Shown here: positions 1 through 6,571 of the stretch, piece after piece | How the letters are laid out: every line of letters starts with the position of its first letter | Numbering within the stretch: the stretch's first letter is position 1 | Source: DASZHJ01 sp035581425 | GTDB lineage: Bacteria; Pseudomonadota; Alphaproteobacteria; ATCC43930; CGMCC-115725 | Direction of reading: 5' to 3' | DNA: 13,422 bases | Assembly (NCBI GenBank): GCA_035581425.1 | Contig: DATJVP010000026.1 | Coordinates: forward strand, 1 to 13,422 | Translations under genes and position numbers: made by a program | The notes under the pieces: generated by a model | Database searches by the model: none | What the model saw: only the letters and a program-made list of their open reading frames with translations | Told to the model about the DNA's origin: nothing

Positions 1-707
1 CCCGCCTGCGCGCCCTCGAGGAACACCGAACGCAGGACGTCGGGCCGTTCGAGCAGTTCCGCGGTCGGACCGTGGAATCGGATCTCGCCCTTCTCCATGA
101 AGTAAGCGGTCTGCGCGATCGTGAGCGCGAGGTTCACCGACTGCTCCACGAGGATCACGGTGGTGCCCGAGGCCGCGATGTCGCGCACCATCGGCAGCAG
201 CTGCTCGACGATCGTCGGTGCGAGCCCCTCCGACGGCTCGTCCATCACGAGCAGCGTGGGGTTCGTGAGCAGCGCGCGGCCGATCGCGAGCATCTGCTGC
301 TCGCCGCCGGAGAGCTGGTTGCCGTGATGGCGCCGCCGCTCCGCGAGCTTCGGAAAGAAATCATAGACGCGCGCGATCGACCAGCGGCCCGGCCGCTCGG
401 CGACGGCCAGATTCTCCTCGACCGTGAGCGAGCGGAATATCTCGCGCTCCTGCGGCACGTAGCCGATGCCGAGGCGCGAGCGGCGATGGGCCGGCAGCGC
501 CGCGAGCTCCGTCGAACGGAAGGCCAGCGTGCCACCGTGGAGCGTCGTGTGGCCCATGACGGTCGCTAGCAGCGTGGTTTTGCCGACCCCATTGCGCCCG
601 AGGACCGCGAGCGTGCCACCGGCGTCGAGCCCGAGCGAGACTCGCTGCAGCACCACGGTCTCGCCGTAGCCGGCGCTCACCCCCGCGAGGACGAGATCGG
701 CGCTCAC
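1..707 (-). CDS. livF: Branched-chain amino acid type ABC transporter, ATP-binding protein LivF (3' end cut by window edge)
   Basis: ATPase subunit of a Liv/HAAT importer. It pairs with LivG on the cytoplasmic face of the LivHM channel to drive uptake of branched-chain amino acids or related amides and acids. About 235 codons are visible. Walker A GRNGVGKTT lies at residues 37-45, followed by the Q-loop region YVPQEREIF, the ABC signature LSGGEQQM and the Walker B stretch LLVMDEPSEGLAP. The switch position reads LVEQ instead of LIEH, as is usual in LivF. The visible C-terminus (RSVFLEGA) is close to the family's normal end near 235 residues, so only a few codons are missing. The GTG start at 707-705 overlaps the livG stop as GTGA, which implies translational coupling as the last gene of livHMGF. 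The substrate cannot be deduced from this subunit. Confidence 0.93.
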   Translation of the reverse strand, partial: MSADLVLAGVSAGYGETVVLQRVSLGLDAGGTLAVLGRNGVGKTTLLATVMGHTTLHGGTLAFRSTELAALPAHRRSRLGIGYVPQEREIFRSLTVEENLAVAERPGRWSIARVYDFFPKLAERRRHHGNQLSGGEQQMLAIGRALLTNPTLLVMDEPSEGLAPTIVEQLLPMVRDIAASGTTVILVEQSVNLALTIAQTAYFMEKGEIRFHGPTAELLERPDVLRSVFLEGAQA

Positions 708-1465
708 CGGTGCTCCCGCTCGCCCAGATAGACTTCGCGCACCCGCGGATCCGCGCCGATCTCGGCGGGCGTGCCCTCGACGAGAACCGAACCCTGAACG
801 AGCACGGTAATGCGGCGCGCGAGGCGGAAGACCAGGTCCATGTCGTGCTCGATGATGAGCACCGCGATCTCCGCGGGAAGGCTCTCTATGGTCTCGACGA
901 TGGTGCCGTTCTCGGCGCCGGGGACGCCCGCCGCAGGCTCGTCGAGGAGCAGCACCTTGGGCTCGAGGCCGAGCGCCACGGCGATCTCGACGAGACGCTG
1001 GCGCCCATAGGGGAGCTCGCGCACGAGCCGTCCGGCATCCTCGGCGATCCCGAGCCGCTCGAGCGCCGCGAAGGCGCGCTCGATCACGCCGCTACGCGAG
1101 CCTGCGGGCCGCATGAGGTCGCCCGCCACCCCCATGCGCTCGCCGATCGCGAGCGCTACGTTCTCGAGCACGCTCAAGCCGCGGAAAAGCGTGTTGATCT
1201 GGAAAGTGCGAGCGAGGCCGCGCTTGACGCGGCGCGCCTGCGGCAGTGCCGTCACGTCCTCGCCGCCGAGATAGATGCGCCCCGCGCTCGGCGGGAGCGC
1301 GCCCGTCACCAGATTGACGAAGGTTGTCTTGCCTGCACCGTTCGGCCCGATGAGGGCGTGCCGCGCGCCTTGCTCCAGGCGAAAATCGATGTCGCTCGCG
1401 ACGGGAAGCGCGCCGAAAGACTTGCAGAGGCCGCGCGTCTCGAGGGCAGCAGCAGAAGTGCTCAC
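704..1465 (-). CDS. livG: Branched-chain amino acid type ABC transporter, ATP-binding protein LivG
   Basis: Second ATPase of the Liv/HAAT importer, 253 residues, normal for LivG. Walker A GPNGAGKT is at residues 40-47, the Q-loop glutamine at 89 (RTFQINTLF), the signature LPYGRQRLVEIA at 151-162, Walker B VLLLDEPAAG at 171-180 and the switch histidine in IIEHD at 207. The signature is the LivG-type LxYGxQR form, not LSGGQ. The open frame extends far upstream through livM, but homology begins at the GTG at 1465-1463, which overlaps the livM stop as GTGA, so that start was chosen. The region after Walker B (GVPGAENGTIV) differs from the common GLNPxE form; it is probably a subfamily trait and not a defect. 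It is co-transcribed with livM and livF. Confidence 0.93.
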   Translation of the reverse strand: MSTSAAALETRGLCKSFGALPVASDIDFRLEQGARHALIGPNGAGKTTFVNLVTGALPPSAGRIYLGGEDVTALPQARRVKRGLARTFQINTLFRGLSVLENVALAIGERMGVAGDLMRPAGSRSGVIERAFAALERLGIAEDAGRLVRELPYGRQRLVEIAVALGLEPKVLLLDEPAAGVPGAENGTIVETIESLPAEIAVLIIEHDMDLVFRLARRITVLVQGSVLVEGTPAEIGADPRVREVYLGEREHR

Positions 1466-2463
1466 GGGCGCCCCCGGCGTCGGAGCCACGCGATGAGCGT
1501 GTCGCAGATCCCGAGCACGCCGCCGCGCGCGAGCATGACGACCGCAATCAGGAGGGCGCCGATCGCGAGCGGCCAATAGGACGGGTCGAGCGCAGAGAGC
1601 CGGTCCTGCGCGATCATGTAGAGCGGCGCACCTACGAATGCGCCGTAGAGCCGCCCGAATCCCCCGAGGATCAGCACGATGAGGACGCCGCCGGACCGGT
1701 CGACGCTCAGGCTTTCCTGCCCCACGAACTGCGTCGCCTGTGTGAGGAGCGCGCCCGCGACGCCCGAGAGCGCGGCTGCGATCGTGTAGGCCGTGAGACG
1801 CCGCAACAGCACCGGCGAGCCGATCGCATGCATGCGAGCGACGTTCTCGCGGATGCCCGTGAGCGAGCGTCCGAAGGGCGAATGGACGATCCTGCGCACG
1901 AGGAGCCAAGCCAAGAACAGAACCGCGAGCGCATAGAGATAGGCGGTGCGTCCGAATATGTCGAAGCGGAAGAGGCCGAGAACCGGCGATATCACGACGC
2001 CCTGAAGGCCGTCTGAGCCGCCCGTGATGGTGCTCGCCTTGTTGGCTGCCTCGTAGAGCATCACGTTGACCATGAGCGTCAGCATCAGGAGCGTGAGCTT
2101 TTCCGTGCGCAGCACGATGAGGCCGGTCACGACTCCGAAAGCGCCCGCGACCGCGCCCGCCGCGAGAAGGCCGGTGATCGGCTCGCTCCAGCCATGCGCG
2201 CCGAGGAGACCCGCGGTATAGCCGCCGACGCCGAAGAACGCCGCCTGTCCCAGCGTGATGATCCCGCCATAGCCGAGGATGAGATCGAGCGAGAGCGCGA
2301 AGAGCACCATGATAAGGACCTGCGCGCCCAATGGCAGGTAGTCCGGGAAAAGGAAATAAGCGGCGATCGCGATGACCCAGGGGAGGGCCTCGAGCGGCCT
2401 CAGGCGATGGCGCCCGGCGAGCCGGCCGATCGCTTGCTCGGCCCCCCCTGCTGTCGCGGTCAT
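1462..2463 (-). CDS. livM: Branched-chain amino acid type ABC transporter permease LivM
   Basis: Inner-membrane permease of the Liv/HAAT importer, 333 residues. Several hydrophobic segments are visible, from residue ~27 (WVIAIAAYFLF) to the C-terminus (LAIGALLIAVVMLARG). Family-typical stretches are LGYGGIITLGQAAFFGVGGY near residues 65-85 and the cytoplasmic coupling loop FGRSLTGIRENVARMHAIG, which contacts the ATPases. The ATG at 2463-2461 was chosen over an upstream in-frame start because it meets the livH stop as TGATG (1-nt overlap) and gives the usual N-terminus. The 3' end overlaps livG by 4 nt. Together with LivH it forms the translocation pore. Confidence 0.92.
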   Translation of the reverse strand: MTATAGGAEQAIGRLAGRHRLRPLEALPWVIAIAAYFLFPDYLPLGAQVLIMVLFALSLDLILGYGGIITLGQAAFFGVGGYTAGLLGAHGWSEPITGLLAAGAVAGAFGVVTGLIVLRTEKLTLLMLTLMVNVMLYEAANKASTITGGSDGLQGVVISPVLGLFRFDIFGRTAYLYALAVLFLAWLLVRRIVHSPFGRSLTGIRENVARMHAIGSPVLLRRLTAYTIAAALSGVAGALLTQATQFVGQESLSVDRSGGVLIVLILGGFGRLYGAFVGAPLYMIAQDRLSALDPSYWPLAIGALLIAVVMLARGGVLGICDTLIAWLRRRGRP

Positions 2464-3335
2464 CACGCCCTCCCGAAGAGGCCCTGCGGCCGCCACAGCA
2501 GCAGCACCAGCGTCAGGGCGTAGATGAAGAAGGCGCCGAATTCCGGCAGCAGGTATTTGAACGCGGTATCGGAGACGCCGAGGAGCAGGGAGGCGAAGAA
2601 GGGACCGCGGATGCTGCCGAGCCCGCCAACCGCGACGACTATGAGGAAGTAGACGAGGTGCTCCTGCGCGTAGCTGGTGTCGATCGCCCAGATCTCGGAG
2701 CCGATGGCGCCGCCGAGCGCCGCGAGCGCGCTCCCGAGCGCGAAGGTCAGGGTGAAGAGCCGGCTCGTGTTGATGCCGATCGACTGCGCCATCCTCCTGT
2801 TATCGACGGCAGCGCGCACCTGGGCGCCGAAGCGCGTGCGCTCGAGACCGAGCCAAAGCGCCGTCACCAGCACCACGCCAGCGGCGATGATGAAGCTGCG
2901 ATAGGTCGGGAAGGAGCGGAACCAGAGATCGACGTCGCCCCGCAAATAGGAGGGCGGATGCATCGGCAGCGAGAGCGGTCCCCAGATCGCCTTTGCCCCG
3001 CCGGTCGTCACGAGGATGAGGCCGATCGTGAACATCACCTGGCTGAGTTCATGCTCGCCGTAGAGGCGGCTGTAGAGGAGGCGCTCGAGCACCATGCTCG
3101 CCGCTCCGACCGAGAACGCGGCGATCGCCAGCGAGAGCGGGAAGGGCACACCGAGATCGTTCATCAGCGTGAGCGCGACATAGCCGCCGGCAGCCGCGAA
3201 GGCGCCATGCGCGAGATTCACGAAGCCCATGAGCCCCATGGTTATGGAGAGGCCCACGGAGACGAGATAGAGCACCATGGCGAGAGCCACGCCATGGAAG
3301 GCGATGCTGATCGAAGCGGCGAAGACGTCTTGCAT
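2463..3335 (-). CDS. livH: Branched-chain amino acid type ABC transporter permease LivH
   Basis: Inner-membrane permease of the Liv/HAAT importer, 290 residues, normal length. The N-terminal part reads SVGLSITMGLMGFVNLAHGAF, the typical LivH GxxNxAHG region. The coupling loop RTRFGAQVRAAVDNRRMAQSIGIN precedes a long hydrophobic region (LFTLTFALGSALAALGGAIG), and VVAVGGLGSIRGPFFASLLLG is the conserved C-terminal part. It is the first gene of the livHMGF run. The sequence before the ATG at 3335-3333 has no clear Shine-Dalgarno, so expression may depend on the leader upstream, where a short ORF with a strong ribosome site lies. No binding-protein gene (livK-like) is present on this side. Confidence 0.92.
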   Translation of the reverse strand: MQDVFAASISIAFHGVALAMVLYLVSVGLSITMGLMGFVNLAHGAFAAAGGYVALTLMNDLGVPFPLSLAIAAFSVGAASMVLERLLYSRLYGEHELSQVMFTIGLILVTTGGAKAIWGPLSLPMHPPSYLRGDVDLWFRSFPTYRSFIIAAGVVLVTALWLGLERTRFGAQVRAAVDNRRMAQSIGINTSRLFTLTFALGSALAALGGAIGSEIWAIDTSYAQEHLVYFLIVVAVGGLGSIRGPFFASLLLGVSDTAFKYLLPEFGAFFIYALTLVLLLWRPQGLFGRA

Positions 3336-3393
3336 CGAGGGACGATGCAGGCCAGATGGGATTCCTACGCGCTAGGCCTGCTCCCGCCGGGCT

Positions 3394-3444
3394 TCAGCTC
3401 GGCGCGGCTACGGGCTTGGGGTCCGCCTGAGATTTCGCTGTCAT
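3394..3444 (-). CDS. Possible 16-codon leader peptide upstream of livH
   Basis: A short open frame reads MTAKSQADPKPVAAPS and then TGA. Its ATG (3444-3442) sits 8 nt after GAGGGAGG (3460-3453), the clearest Shine-Dalgarno on this side of the liv genes. Another in-frame ATG at 3450 is too close to the ribosome site. The stop lies 58 bp before livH. It matches no family I know. It could be a regulatory leader peptide, the remnant of a lost gene start, or chance. It is not rich in branched-chain codons, so classical Leu/Ile/Val attenuation is not suggested. Confidence 0.25.
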   Translation of the reverse strand: MTAKSQADPKPVAAPS

Positions 3445-3450
3445 GCCCAT

Positions 3451-3493
3451 TGCCTCCCTCTATTTTGGGCGCTTCCGCGCCGTCGTCACTATA
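3451..3493 (-). promoter_or_regulatory. Possible livH promoter and leader: TATAGT -10 box, GNRA-loop hairpin, strong SD
   Basis: Reading toward livH, TATAGT (3493-3488) matches TATAAT at five of six positions, but no good -35 box is seen 16-18 bp upstream. Transcription would start near 3481, where GGCGC-GGAA-GCGCC (3481-3468) can form a 5-bp stem with a GNRA-type tetraloop. GAGGGAGG (3460-3453) follows and would serve the short leader ORF. I found no supportable promoter for the plus-strand ligase in the same gap. Confidence 0.35.
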
Positions 3494-3541
3494 CCGGCGC
3501 GGCCGCTAAATCGGTATCCGAATTGTCCTGGTCACCCCGCA

Positions 3542-3576
3542 TACCCCGTAGCAGAGTTTTGCGGTCTTCCGGGGTA
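3542..3576. repeat. Inverted repeat TACCCCG-N21-CGGGGTA before the CapK-like gene
   Basis: Perfect 7-bp arms at 3542-3548 and 3570-3576, separated by 21 bp, end 16 bp before the ligase ATG. An inner GCA/TGC pair could extend the fold. It could be an operator for a dimeric regulator or a hairpin in the 5' leader. There is no T-tract, so a terminator is unlikely. Confidence 0.35.
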
Positions 3577-3592
3577 GGCTGGGCGATGGGAG

Positions 3593-4978
3593 ATGTTCTT
3601 GGATCGATTGCCGGTTCCATTCTCTGCCCTCGAGGCCGTCGCTTGGCCCGGCGTGGCGGTCGGGGGCGGCGCGCAGCTTCTGGCGTTGATGCAGCAGCTC
3701 GGCCAGTCGCAGTGGTGGCCGCCTGAGCGCCTGCGCCGTCACCAATTCCGTCAATTGGACCGTCTCGTCGATCATGCCTATCGAGCCGTCCCTTTCTATG
3801 CCGAGCGGCTCAACGCCGTCGGCTATCGGCCGGGAGAGGAGATCTCGGAATCCTTCTGGCGCTCGCTGCCGATCCTGCGCCGCCGCGAGGTGCAGGAAGC
3901 CGGCGCCGCGCTCGAGGCGCGTGCGATCCCGCCGGAGCATGGCACGACCACACGAAGCTCGACCTCGGGCTCGACGGGCACGCCCGTCCGCGTGCTGACG
4001 TCGCGGCTCTATTATTTGATGTGGCTCGCGATCACGCTCCGCGATGAATTCTGGCAGGGGCGGGATTTCCGTCTGAAGCTCGGGATCATTCGCCGCGATC
4101 GCGAGAGCCAGGCCTTTGCACCGGAGGGCCGCGCGCTTCCCAACTGGGGTCCGCCGGTCGCCACGGTATTTCCGAGCGGACCAACGGCGCTCGTCGACTC
4201 TCGGAGCACGATCGAGGAGCAGGCGGCGTGGGTGCTGCGCGAGAGGCCCGACTATCTCCACAGCTTTCCCTCGATCATCAAGGAGCTCGCGCGCTGGTTT
4301 CGCGCCACCGGCACGCCTCCGCCTCCGCTCCGGCGCATCCGCACCTTCGGCGAGGCCGTGGGCGACGACCTTCGCACGCTCTGCCGCGAGGTCTTCGGCG
4401 CCGGCATTTCCGATGTCTACAGCTCCATCGATGCCGGCTATCTCGGGATCCAATGTCCGGACCACGAGCATCATCACGTGCCTGCGGAGACGATACACCT
4501 GGAGGTGCTGGATGCGCTGGATCGCCCCTGCCGGCCGGGGGAGGCCGGAAAAGTGATCGTGACGCCCCTCCACAACTTCGCGATGCCGCTGCTGCGGTAC
4601 GAGATCGGTGACATCGCGGAATTGGGGCCGCCCTGCTCTTGCGGGCGCGGCCTGCCCGTCCTCGCGCGCGTCCTCGGCAAGACCCGCGACACCATCGTGC
4701 TGCCGTCGGGGGAGCGTCGCTTCGCACATATGGGGATGAAGTCGATTGCGGAATTCCGAACGCTTCAGCAGATTCAGGTCGTGCAGAAGACCGTGTACGA
4801 TCTGGAGGTAAAGCTGGTGACGCGGGGAAACTTCGGGGCGGAGAACGAGACGACGCTTGCGTCGGTGCTGCGCCAGGCTTTCGGGAATCACTTCGCGATT
4901 GCCTTCACCTATCACTCCGTCATTCCGCGCTCGCCCGGTGGCAAGCATTTCGACTTCATATCGGAGGTCGCGGGATAG
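3593..4978 (+). CDS. PaaK/CapK-type adenylate-forming ligase (phenylacetate-CoA ligase-like)
   Basis: A 461-residue member of the phenylacetate-CoA ligase / CapK / coenzyme F390 synthetase-like branch of the AMP-forming ligases, which activate a carboxylate as acyl-AMP and often pass it to CoA. The N-terminal helical part (WPPERLRRHQ... HAYRAVPFYAERL, ~42-73) is typical. The phosphate-binding loop is SSTSGSTGTP at 122-131, the core acidic motif YSSID at 276-280 (Asp where many homologs have Glu), YEIGD at 336-340, the hinge GKTRD at 362-366 and a C-terminal GGK lysine at 451. A Cys/His-rich stretch (CPDHEHHH, 288-295) and CSCGRG (348-353) are also typical of the group. The start has GGGAG directly before the ATG, so a start at Met33 is possible. 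The substrate is unknown: homologs occur in aromatic-acid catabolism and in polysaccharide clusters. The stop is 4 bp before the next gene, which suggests one operon. Confidence 0.85.
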   Translation: MFLDRLPVPFSALEAVAWPGVAVGGGAQLLALMQQLGQSQWWPPERLRRHQFRQLDRLVDHAYRAVPFYAERLNAVGYRPGEEISESFWRSLPILRRREVQEAGAALEARAIPPEHGTTTRSSTSGSTGTPVRVLTSRLYYLMWLAITLRDEFWQGRDFRLKLGIIRRDRESQAFAPEGRALPNWGPPVATVFPSGPTALVDSRSTIEEQAAWVLRERPDYLHSFPSIIKELARWFRATGTPPPPLRRIRTFGEAVGDDLRTLCREVFGAGISDVYSSIDAGYLGIQCPDHEHHHVPAETIHLEVLDALDRPCRPGEAGKVIVTPLHNFAMPLLRYEIGDIAELGPPCSCGRGLPVLARVLGKTRDTIVLPSGERRFAHMGMKSIAEFRTLQQIQVVQKTVYDLEVKLVTRGNFGAENETTLASVLRQAFGNHFAIAFTYHSVIPRSPGGKHFDFISEVAG

Positions 4979-4982
4979 GAAC

Positions 4983-6551
4983 ATGACACGTCGTTCTCTC
5001 GGGCTTGTGGCGATGGCGGCGGTTCTCCTGTGGAGCGCGACGGTGCGCGCGCAGACGCTCGTCGTCGGACTCGATTTCGAGCCGCCTTCCATCGATCCGC
5101 ATCTGCGGATGCTGGTCCCCGACGAGGCGATCTCGCGGCAATTCTTCGACGCGCTCATCCTGCAAGACGAGAACCAGCGCCTCCGGCCCGGCCTCGCTCT
5201 CTCATGGCGCGCGCTCGACGACCGCACTTGGGAATTCGAACTGCGGCAGGGCGTAAAGTTCTGCGACGGCTCGGAACTGACTGCGGAGGACGTTGCCTTC
5301 TCCCTGCTGCGCCCGCGGAGCGTGCCGAACTCGACCGGCGGATACCAACTCTTCACGCGCGAGATCGTCGCGGTCGAGGCGCCCGATCCCCATCGCGTGC
5401 TGGTCCGGACGGCCAAGCCCGAGCCAACCTTGCCCAATCGCCTCAGTGTCATCTGGATCGTCTCCCACCGCGCGGCGGGCGCCGATTCCGCGGCCTTCGA
5501 CAGCGGGAAGGCGATGCTGGGAACCGGTCCCTTCTGCTTCGTCGAATGGCGCAAGGGGGAGCGGCTAACGATGCGGCGGAATGGCGACTACTGGGGCAAG
5601 AAGCCGGCGGTCGAGAGCGCGGTGCTGCGCTTCATCCCCAGCGATCCCGCGCGCGTCGCGGCGCTCCTGGCCCACGACGTCGACATGATCAACTCGATGC
5701 CCGCGAGCATGCTCGCCGATCTCCAGCGCCGCCCCGAGATACATATCGTTCGTACCGCGGGGGCGCGGCCGACCTATCTCACCTTCGACACCTATCGCGA
5801 CGTCTCGCCCTTCGTCACCGATCGCAATGGGAATCCGCTCGACAGGAATCCCTTCAAGGACCTGCGCGTGCGGCAGGCGGTCTCGGCGGCGATCGACCGC
5901 AAGGCGCTCGTCGAAGGTGTCCTCGCGGGGGCGGGGGCGCCCGCGGGACAGATGCTGCCGCCGGGCTATTTCGGCGCGAGCACGAAGCTAGAGCCGCCGC
6001 GCCCCGATCCCGAGGCCGCCCGGCGCCTTCTCGCGGAGGCTGGCTATCCTCAGGGATTCGGCGTCACGCTTCACGCCTCCAGCACCCGCACGCCCTTCGA
6101 CGAGAAGACCGCAGTCGCGGTCGCGCAGATGCTGACGCGCGTGGGGATCGCGACCAAGGTCGAGACATTGCCCGAGGCGATATACAAGACGCGCACGGCG
6201 AAATACGAGCTGAGCTTCATGCTGCTGGGATACTACACGGAGACTGCGGAGCCGACACCTTGGCTCATCGCGCTCGTCGCGACGCCCGATGCCGCGACCG
6301 GGTCGGGTTACGCGAACTTCGGCCGCCATTCGCTGCCGGAGTTGGACCGGCTCATGCAACGCGCGGTCGTCGCCATCGACGACGGTGCGCGGGAGGCGCT
6401 GTTGCGCGAGGCAGCCGAGCTCGCGATCGGCGAGGAGCAGATCGTGCCGCTCTTCTACGCCGACACCGTCTGGGCGATGCGCACGGGGCTCGACTACGTC
6501 CCGCGCAAGGACGGCTACACGCTCGTCCAGTTTGTGACGCCCGGCCGTTAA
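4983..6551 (+). CDS. ABC transporter solute-binding protein, dipeptide/oligopeptide (family 5) type
   Basis: A 522-residue periplasmic binding protein of the DppA/OppA/NikA family (SBP family 5). The first 23 residues form a Sec signal peptide: MTRR, a hydrophobic core AMAAVLLW, and cleavage expected after VRA before QTLVVG. It has no lipobox cysteine. The mature protein begins with the usual V-G-x-x-x-E-P-x-x-x-D-P pattern. The family signature LRQGVKFCDG...TAEDVAFS is at ~87-107, LGTGPFCFVEW with MRRNGDYWG follows mid-protein, and PFKDLRVRQAVSAAIDRKALV later. The open frame continues upstream, but the ATG at 4983 starts a proper signal peptide 4 bp after the ligase stop, with AGGA just before. 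No DppBCDF-type permease or ATPase genes lie nearby, so it is an orphan that must share a transporter encoded elsewhere. The substrate is unknown: peptides, glutathione, opines, nickel chelates and sugars are all bound within this family. Confidence 0.9.
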   Translation: MTRRSLGLVAMAAVLLWSATVRAQTLVVGLDFEPPSIDPHLRMLVPDEAISRQFFDALILQDENQRLRPGLALSWRALDDRTWEFELRQGVKFCDGSELTAEDVAFSLLRPRSVPNSTGGYQLFTREIVAVEAPDPHRVLVRTAKPEPTLPNRLSVIWIVSHRAAGADSAAFDSGKAMLGTGPFCFVEWRKGERLTMRRNGDYWGKKPAVESAVLRFIPSDPARVAALLAHDVDMINSMPASMLADLQRRPEIHIVRTAGARPTYLTFDTYRDVSPFVTDRNGNPLDRNPFKDLRVRQAVSAAIDRKALVEGVLAGAGAPAGQMLPPGYFGASTKLEPPRPDPEAARRLLAEAGYPQGFGVTLHASSTRTPFDEKTAVAVAQMLTRVGIATKVETLPEAIYKTRTAKYELSFMLLGYYTETAEPTPWLIALVATPDAATGSGYANFGRHSLPELDRLMQRAVVAIDDGAREALLREAAELAIGEEQIVPLFYADTVWAMRTGLDYVPRKDGYTLVQFVTPGR

Positions 6552-6563
6552 GGCAAGCGGCCG
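6542..6563. terminator. Possible hairpin between convergent binding-protein and glycosyltransferase genes
   Basis: CGGCCG occurs at 6542-6547 and again at 6558-6563 with 10 bases between. Being self-complementary, the two copies can pair as a stem spanning the stop of the binding-protein gene. The convergent genes are only 20 bp apart. There is no T-tract, so this is at best a weak or factor-assisted terminator. Confidence 0.25.
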
Positions 6564-6571
6564 CGGCTCGC

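Noticed and set aside
1466..1909. N-terminal extension of livG reading upstream through livM
   Set aside because: No homology upstream of the GTG at 1465, which overlaps the livM stop in the usual coupled arrangement.
3499..3506. GCGGCCGC octamers at 3499-3506 and 6557-6564 as possible repeat or cloning scar
   Set aside because: Short palindromes of pure G/C are expected by chance in DNA this GC-rich; no flanking sequence is shared.
3506..5554. 682-codon minus-strand open frame antisense to the CapK-type ligase
   Set aside because: Low-complexity Arg/Ser/Ala-rich product; the plus-strand gene has all the motifs of a known family.
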